From Hyalella azteca (lineage: Eukaryota; Arthropoda; Malacostraca; Amphipoda; Hyalellidae): a stretch of 64,000 nt of DNA. Both the position numbers and the translations under genes were made by a program. Position 1 is the stretch's first letter; each line of letters starts with the position of its first letter. The stretch is from contig NW_025936561.1 in NCBI RefSeq assembly GCF_000764305.2, positions 15,301-79,300 of the forward strand. Reading direction: 5' to 3'. The notes under the pieces are model-generated. The model was not told the origin of the DNA and made no database searches. It saw nothing but the letters and a program-made list of their open reading frames with translations. Of this stretch, positions 59,601 to 64,000 are shown one piece after another.

Positions 59601-60358
59601 TAGAGAATATAAGCACCTCCACCATTTTCCTTTTTCTCTCTGGAGAGCAGCCCTCTTCCACAAGGTCTTCAGCCTCAAAAGTAGCATTCTGTTTCATAAG
59701 ATGAAATCCTTGGTAGGATCGCAGAATTGCTAATCCAAACAAGCCCTGGGAGAAAAAACCCACATGAAGAATATCCATAATATATATAATTATATTATAC
59801 ATGTACACTCTGCAGACTAGATTTCCCAAGCATTCAATAGCCAATATGTGCTATGCCAAATGACTTGGGTAGCATGTAATGACAAGAATCAAGAATGTAT
59901 ATAAATATATATCATAGAATATTGCAGTGATGAATAAATGAACAGGTTAACTTGAATAATAATAATAAAAAAATTAATAATAATAATAATAATGAATAAC
60001 TTGGAGTTTGACATGTGCTAAAAAGTACTGGAATTTTATAAAATGAATTTGAATATATTTCAATTATATTTCATGCTTGCATTATATGAAGGTGAAATAA
60101 AATTAAATAATTCCAGCTGATTGTACTTACCACAGAATCTCTTGTAATAGAAAAATTTACAAAAACATTAGGTTTTGAGTTGAATACAGAAGTCAGAGGT
60201 GAAAGAGTATTGACTTCCCTTTTGGAGGTGGCTCTTACATTGCAGGGAAATAATTTTATAAGTCTATTTAGTAAGAAATAATGCCTTGAAAATATATATG
60301 GCTTGGTAGCATGCCAACTGCTCATGCACACTTGAGAGCTGGACAATAATCTTCTCAT
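50641..60358 (-). CDS. MIPEP: Mitochondrial intermediate peptidase (M3 family)
   Basis: Minus-strand exons in gene order: 60358-60131, 59745-59617, 58482-58349, 57607-57483, 57140-56999, 56689-56501, then 54267-54140, 53243-53116, 52453-52246, 51609-51359 and 50803-50641 (TAG). The enzyme removes an octapeptide from imported precursors after MPP cleavage, in the matrix. Seen: basic Arg/Leu-rich start (MRRLLSS) fitting a presequence; [43 protein letters not shown]; zinc motif HEMGH in [56 protein letters not shown]. Start chosen at 60358 because ATG has A at -3 and a good acceptor (TTTCAG) lies just upstream. Borders are phase-consistent except between 56501 and 54267, where phases clash and about 140 expected residues are missing. 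Confidence 0.95.
51655..51905 (+). mobile_element. LINE 3' end, copy 3, in MIPEP intron
   Basis: Reads [15 protein letters not shown] (compare TLDKAMKKYMFRLQM in copy 1), then the 3' block AATCAAGTCACGAAAAGTAC and AAGAATCGGC-GCAGGCC, ending with an ATTCTATG-type tail. It is antisense to MIPEP. Confidence 0.7.
52440..52803 (-). repeat. 52-bp array (7 units) spanning a MIPEP 3' splice site
   Basis: GCTGGTAACGCGTCCTGTG recurs at 52440, 52492, 52544, 52596, 52648, 52700 and 52752: an exact 52-bp period. On the gene strand each unit is CCTAACA-CCACAG/GACGCGTTACCAGCACGTGA, that is polypyrimidine-poor acceptor plus the first codons (TRYQHV) of exon 52453-52246. The unit nearest the exon body is the one that joins in phase with the HEMGH exon (53116). 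Confidence 0.96.
52804..53115. other. MIPEP intron between exons at 53116 and 52453, unique part
   Basis: No element recognised beyond the adjoining 52-bp array. Confidence 0.6.
53244..53857. other. MIPEP intron, unique part
   Basis: AT-rich intron DNA; a 67-codon ORF at 53619-53822 has no family feature. Confidence 0.55.
53858..54127 (-). repeat. 27-bp minisatellite just inside a MIPEP donor
   Basis: About ten units of GTCAGGCAAGTGACACGGTC (+ CTCACAG), exact 27-bp steps (53885, 53912, 53939, 53966, ...). On the gene strand it begins about 10 bases after the donor CAG/GTGACTTG of exon 54267-54140. It does not clearly contain the splice site. Repeat peptides read through it are spurious. Confidence 0.95.
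54268..55134. other. MIPEP intron, where central exons are expected
   Basis: Scanned on the minus strand for the missing central part of the peptidase; no matching exon was found. AT-rich. Confidence 0.5.
55149..55612 (-). mobile_element. 464-bp retroposon with 14-bp target duplication
   Basis: GGTATAATGATAAG flanks both ends (55135-55148, 55613-55626). The plus-strand left edge is a (TAG)n run, which is a (CTA)n tail on the minus strand, so the element points left. Its minus-strand head has a strong hairpin, GACTTCTGACG paired with CGTCAGAAGTC, after a CCCCTCAGGGGG foldback. GC content exceeds the surrounding intron. It is a SINE or truncated LINE of unknown family. Confidence 0.75.
55736..55965 (+). 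repeat. 42-bp minisatellite in MIPEP intron
   Basis: TAGACTC(G/A)ATAATATTTATTTC units begin near 55741, 55783, 55826, 55868 and 55910; period 42-43. Confidence 0.9.
56090..56490 (+). repeat. 65-69 bp minisatellite close to a MIPEP donor
   Basis: About six units containing ATCTGAACCTTGTTAGTTG and CAAGTATAT-TAGTAAACTGG (unit marks at 56133, 56202, 56271, 56336, 56401, 56466). It stops ~10-25 bases inside the intron from the donor of exon 56689-56501. Confidence 0.9.
57608..58189. other. MIPEP intron, nothing recognised
   Basis: AT-rich intron. The ORF at 57913-58143 (minus) has no supported function. Confidence 0.55.
58190..58421 (-). repeat. 116-bp tandem duplication of a MIPEP exon 3' end and its donor
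   Basis: The distal half of exon 58482-58349 ([19 protein letters not shown]) and its donor GAGAA/GTGAGT are repeated downstream as [19 protein letters not shown] with donor GAGAA/GTAGGT (ending near 58233). The downstream copy lacks the exon's acceptor and its start, so it is a pseudo-exon tail. Confidence 0.95.
58483..59616. other. MIPEP intron 2
   Basis: AT-rich with a (TA)n run near 58520-58530. No element recognised. Confidence 0.6.
59746..60130. other. MIPEP intron 1 with (TAA)n microsatellite
   Basis: A TAA/AAT tract at about 59956-59997; otherwise AT-rich. Confidence 0.7.
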
Positions 60359-60802
60359 TCTGATGTTGGCAAGAACTCCATGCAAAACTTTACCTAGTAG
60401 TGAATACTGAAAGCAGGGGAGAAACAATTATGTTATCACCAACTTGTAAGCAAGAGTTTAAATTTCAAGAAAAACAAAATTTTAGCATTAGAGAGACAGA
60501 TATATATTCGCGGAATTGCTGATTCTCTGTAAATGTAATCAGCAGCCACCGATAGTGTGGAATCAGCATTTTATTGCTGATTCAGAAAATTGGATGCGAG
60601 TTAGAGTTAGAACACAAATTTACAGAGTTAGAAAAGGTTAAGTCAAGTTTCTTCATATTTAAATATTTGAAAAAAATCTTGGCTGACTAACCTAACCACC
60701 AGCTTTTTTTAGTATAGAAATTAGAAATGCTGATTCTACAGAATCGGCAAACTGGCTGCCAATTCCATAGAATTGGCAATGCCACAATTTTAGCATGACA
60801 TA
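60359..60802. other. Upstream of MIPEP
   Basis: On the minus strand, TTCTCCCCTGCTTTCAG at about 60408-60424 looks like an acceptor, suggesting a 5' untranslated exon further upstream. No promoter motif identified. Confidence 0.45.
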
Positions 60803-62470
60803 CCATCAACCGGGGCTACTCGGGACGGGCGGGGTAACTCGGGACAGTCCCCCGACATGGCATAAAACTGTTTTTTAGTAGCAAAACTAATTGGAATATC
60901 GCAAAACTAAATATAGTACTGTAAACATCAACATTTTTCCTATCTATGTAGTATAAAGGAAGTTCAAAAATACTACATTTACTAGCTTTGAAAAATTCCT
61001 GAAAAAATGGTGAAGAACTATATTTTGAAAAGTTACTTCTGCTAAGGTCTGTAGTAAAAAAAATATTTGCCATATTAAAAAATTTTGCTTAGAAAAAATT
61101 GGCAGACAAGTGTCAGCATGAAAATTGTATTTGCGGAATTTACATACCTCAATAAAAAAAAATGGTGGCCATTTCCGCACAGCAGGGCTAATCGAGACAC
61201 CCCATAAAACCCGTTCACAGCATAACCTTGGTTAGCAAAGGCTCCAGTAAATAAGAATTCTCATTTCATAGCCATAATTGTGCACCGGGCAACATAGAAT
61301 GAAAAATATTACCTAAACTATGATCTATTTCTCCAAAAATATGATGCTTGTCTCTGAATTATCCCTTTATTTTTCAGGCTTTTTATGATCTTTTTCTCTT
61401 ACAGAAAATTCAGTTGAGCCTATTAAAATGATGAGACATTATAAGCCCACAGGCAAACTCGTACAAAGGAAATCCTATACAACTGCTGATATCAAGCTGG
61501 CAGTAGACAGTGTCATTGTTGATGATGAGATGCAGCGTAAATGCATAATGTGCCTCGAAATACGCTGCATAGATATGCCAGACAATGCAGGACATCTCTA
61601 AGACATCGCAGGACAAGGACATCTCTAAAGTCATCGTTAATGAAGATGATTTTAGCCTTGTTTGGTTTGAGTTAGATGGAAGGGTACAACGTGAGAAATT
61701 TCATGTTGCACGTGTGAGAGAACAACCACAAGACGACTGCAATGTCATGGTTGAATTCCTAAAGAAGAGCAGTGATACAAAAAAGCTATCATTTCTCTAC
61801 CCTGTTCAGCATGACATGGCTGCTGTTGAACGAAAGAACATCAGGCTCAAACTAACCCTAATCAGCACAAACCGAGGGAAGCACGTTTTTACTAAGATGC
61901 TTAGCAGGTTGGCTGATACTGGTAGCCTTGGTTAGGTGTACTCCATAAAAACATGTAGGCACCAGCACAGTTTACTTTCAAGTTGTTAAGTCAAGTGCAA
62001 ACATTACTGTATGAAAAGGAAGTTTTTCTATTTGTTTTGAAATTTTTCGTTACAAAATGGAAAAATAATTTTTGTTAGTGAAAAATGGATTTATATGTAT
62101 AGAAATAGAGGAAAATTGGGAACAAATTACAGAAAACATCTTTTATTTTACATTTTCATCATCAACAAATGAAGAAGAGGACTTCAGAGTACTTTTTGTA
62201 ATGGGTGAGTACATTCTGCATGCTTTAAAAGTTCTAAAATGAAGTTTTATTCCAAGTGTCCCAAGTAGCCCCATTCGACAGGGCTACTTGGGACACTCTT
62301 TTTTTGCTTCTGGCACCTTACGAATAGCATATGGATTTTTTTGGAGAAGCCATGTGATAGTCCTTGCAAAGAGCTTTGAAATGAGCCTAAACTTGTTGAT
62401 GAAATGTTTCATGGTAAGAAGTTATGAATGAAAAACGTTTGAAATTGTCCCGAGTAGCCCCAGTTGATGG
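60803..62470 (+). mobile_element. Pogo/Tigger-like element, family P3, internally deleted
   Basis: Starts CCATCAACCGGGGCTACTCG and ends in CGAGTAGCCCCAGTTGATGG, flanked by TA (60801-60802, 62471-62472). The interior is homologous to P2 copies A and B (TTACTTCTGCTAAGGTCTG, GCACCGGGCAACATAGAATG, TAGCATATGGA). Ends carry GGGGCTACTCGGGAC and GGGGTAACTCGGGAC about 19 bases apart. Confidence 0.85.
61420..61935 (+). pseudogene. Pogo-like transposase remnants (N-terminal helix and C-terminal tail)
   Basis: Positions 61420-61530 read MMRHYKPTGKL and TTADIKLAVDSV, resembling the N-terminal pipsqueak-type helix-turn-helix of pogo-like transposases. An ORF at 61585-61935 reads WFELDGRVQREKFHVARVRE, VMVEFLKKSSDTKKLSFLYP and DMAAVERKNIRLKL. 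That resembles the C-terminal tail of DDE_1/pogo-type transposases in animals. The central DDE domain is absent, so the copy depends on a relative for movement. Confidence 0.6.
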
Positions 62471-62834
62471 TACCTATAGCTAGTCTCTACAAGTTTAAAC
62501 AAAACATCACAAAATCATGGTTCCATATACATGGGATATGGATTAGAAAATTGCATTTTAAAGGGTTGCCTGTTACTGTCAGAGACCCAGTCTATAGAGT
62601 ATGGCACAACATAGGTCGAGAACGCTGTTTTTCTGCCCTAAAGACGCCAAGGCACCATCTAAACGGACAGTGGACACCGATGTTTGCAGCAGACGGCAAT
62701 GATGCCAAAATTGATTGCCCATGGTCTGGAAGGTATTGCATGGGCCCCGGAAGTTCACCATGTACACCACCAGTATGCCAAGGAAGAAAATTGCCAGTAT
62801 GTTTGCTAGAAAAACAAAAGTGCATTGCTGACTG
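62471..62834. other. Unique DNA with overlapping unsupported ORFs
   Basis: ORFs on both strands (62464-62835 and 62579-62863) show no convincing family features. Confidence 0.45.
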
Positions 62835-63780
62835 ATGCCTGATAATTGCGTGCATTTGCACAATCAATGCGGCTGTTGCACGATGATTGACATAGATGCC
62901 GTGCTTCACAATCAATGATCGACATAGATGCCCGTACCTTACAGTCAATGACCAATATGGATGCCACATTTCATGATCAACGTGGCCAACGCTCACGGTT
63001 TGCACAAATGATGCGGCATGATTAAAATGGATGCACGCATTTTACGATCGATGTGGCCAATGCCCAATGATCAATACTGTAGCTTGCGCTTCGCAATGAA
63101 TATGGCATGATCAACACGGATGCACACATTTTACGATCAATGTGGCAGATGCACCATGATCGATTCCAACATTCACGATTTGCAAACAATGCGGCAAGAT
63201 TGACATGGATGCAAGCCTTCTACGATCGATGTGGCTGATGACCAATGATCAATTCCGACGCTCACAATTTGCAAACAATGCAGCATGATTGACATGAATG
63301 CAAGGATTCTACAATCAATGTGGCCGATGCCCAATGATCAATTCAGATGCTCACGATTCGCGAATGATGCAGCATGATTGACATGAATGCAAGCATTCTA
63401 CAATCGATGTGGCCAATGCCCAATGATCGATTCCGATGCTCGCGCTTCACAAACAATGCGGCATGATTGACATGGATGCACTTATTTTGCAATCAATGTG
63501 GCCAATGCGGGATGCCCCATAATCTATTCCGATGTTCGCGATCAATGCGGCATGATTGACATGGATGCACGCATTTTAAGATCAATGTGACTGATGCCCC
63601 ATGATCGATTCCAACATTCATGATTCACGATAGATGCGGCATGATTGACATGGATGCACGCATATTATTATCAATGTGGCTGATGCCTCACGATCGATTC
63701 CGACATTCACGATTCGCAAACGATGTGCATGATTGACATGAATGCAAGCATTCAACGATCAATGTGACCAATGCCCAATG
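62835..63780 (+). repeat. 89-bp satellite (about 10.5 units)
   Basis: Units contain GCGGCATGATTGACATGGATG, a TTTTACGATCAATGTGGC-type block and GCCCAATGATCGATTCC. The CATGATT mark recurs at 63018, 63106, 63195, 63284, 63373, 63462, 63551, 63640 and 63728, so the period is 88-89. The first units are shorter and more diverged. Confidence 0.95.
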
Positions 63781-63784
63781 AGGA

Positions 63785-64000
63785 GACGCTTCGTGCGTCA
63801 CTGTAACGCAGTGGTTATAAGGCCGCTGTATGCGCAGTGACGACGGTAGAGCGGCACCGAGATGGAGGAGCTAGGCGTGGGTTCGAGCCCCGGGAAGTTC
63901 AGTTAAAGTCTTGGTGTCGCTAGTGGACGGCGCATAGTCGCCGTCAAAAGGTGGTGCTTTCAGCATGGCCTTGGGTGTGTGTCCCTAAACACTCTGGGTA
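63785..64000 (+). mobile_element. tRNA-derived SINE-like head (runs off the window)
   Basis: TAACGCAGTGG (63804-63814) fits a Pol III A box, and GGTTCGAGCCC (63880-63890) is a near-perfect B box (GGTTCGANNCC). The spacing (~65 bases) is longer than in a normal tRNA gene, and no complete cloverleaf is evident. A tRNA-derived SINE is more likely than a tRNA gene. The element follows the satellite directly and is cut by the window end. Confidence 0.55.

Noticed and set aside
62464..63005. Opposed ORFs, one with a hydrophobic segment (VFLANILAIFFLGILVVYMV)
   Set aside because: They overlap on both strands, extend into the satellite and lack splice or family support.
63804..63890. tRNA gene
   Set aside because: A and B boxes are too far apart and no acceptor-stem or anticodon arm pairing is evident; a SINE head fits better.

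Overview
The window is eukaryotic nuclear DNA: genes with many short exons bounded by GT-AG introns, AT-rich introns, and a dense load of transposons and minisatellites. Degenerate (TTAGG)n-like DNA, a Penelope-like element and several cut-and-paste families suggest an arthropod, most likely a crustacean. The species is inference; the sequence does not name it.

Layout. 1-11 kb holds repeats: a Penelope-like 3' end, two copies of a ~600 bp GGTTA-rich repeat, degenerate TTAGG DNA, a truncated LINE with an RNase H domain, and a large Penelope-like palindrome. 11-22 kb carries a CDP-alcohol phosphatidyltransferase gene (+) whose introns hold a 1.2 kb TTAA-flanked element, LINE remnants, a small hAT element, a TTAA MITE and a mariner nested inside a hAT-like element. 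22-35.8 kb is intergenic and ends in a nest of three related long-TIR (pogo/Tigger-like) elements plus a LINE fragment carrying a Tn5/Nextera adapter sequence and one N. 35.8-48.7 kb is the 26S proteasome subunit Rpn2/PSMD1 gene (+, ten exons read, first exon not found). 50.6-60.4 kb is a mitochondrial intermediate peptidase (MIPEP) gene (-), convergent with PSMD1; about 140 central residues expected from the family are absent. 60.8-64 kb holds another pogo-like element, an 89-bp satellite and a tRNA-like SINE head.

The most unusual observation is that tandem arrays in the host genes sit on exon-intron junctions. In PSMD1, three separate 5' splice sites (exons 2, 5 and 8) are the first unit of an array that multiplies the donor. 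In MIPEP, one 3' splice site is repeated seven times at an exact 52-bp period and one exon-3'-end/donor is duplicated (116 bp). The phosphatidyltransferase gene has a 61-bp in-exon duplication that shifts its C-terminus. In every case the splice unit next to the exon keeps the frame with the neighbouring exon.

PSMD1 (cytosolic/nuclear proteasome scaffold), MIPEP (mitochondrial presequence processing) and the membrane phosphatidyltransferase are housekeeping genes with no direct functional link. All coordinates come from reading the sequence by eye; no alignment was run.
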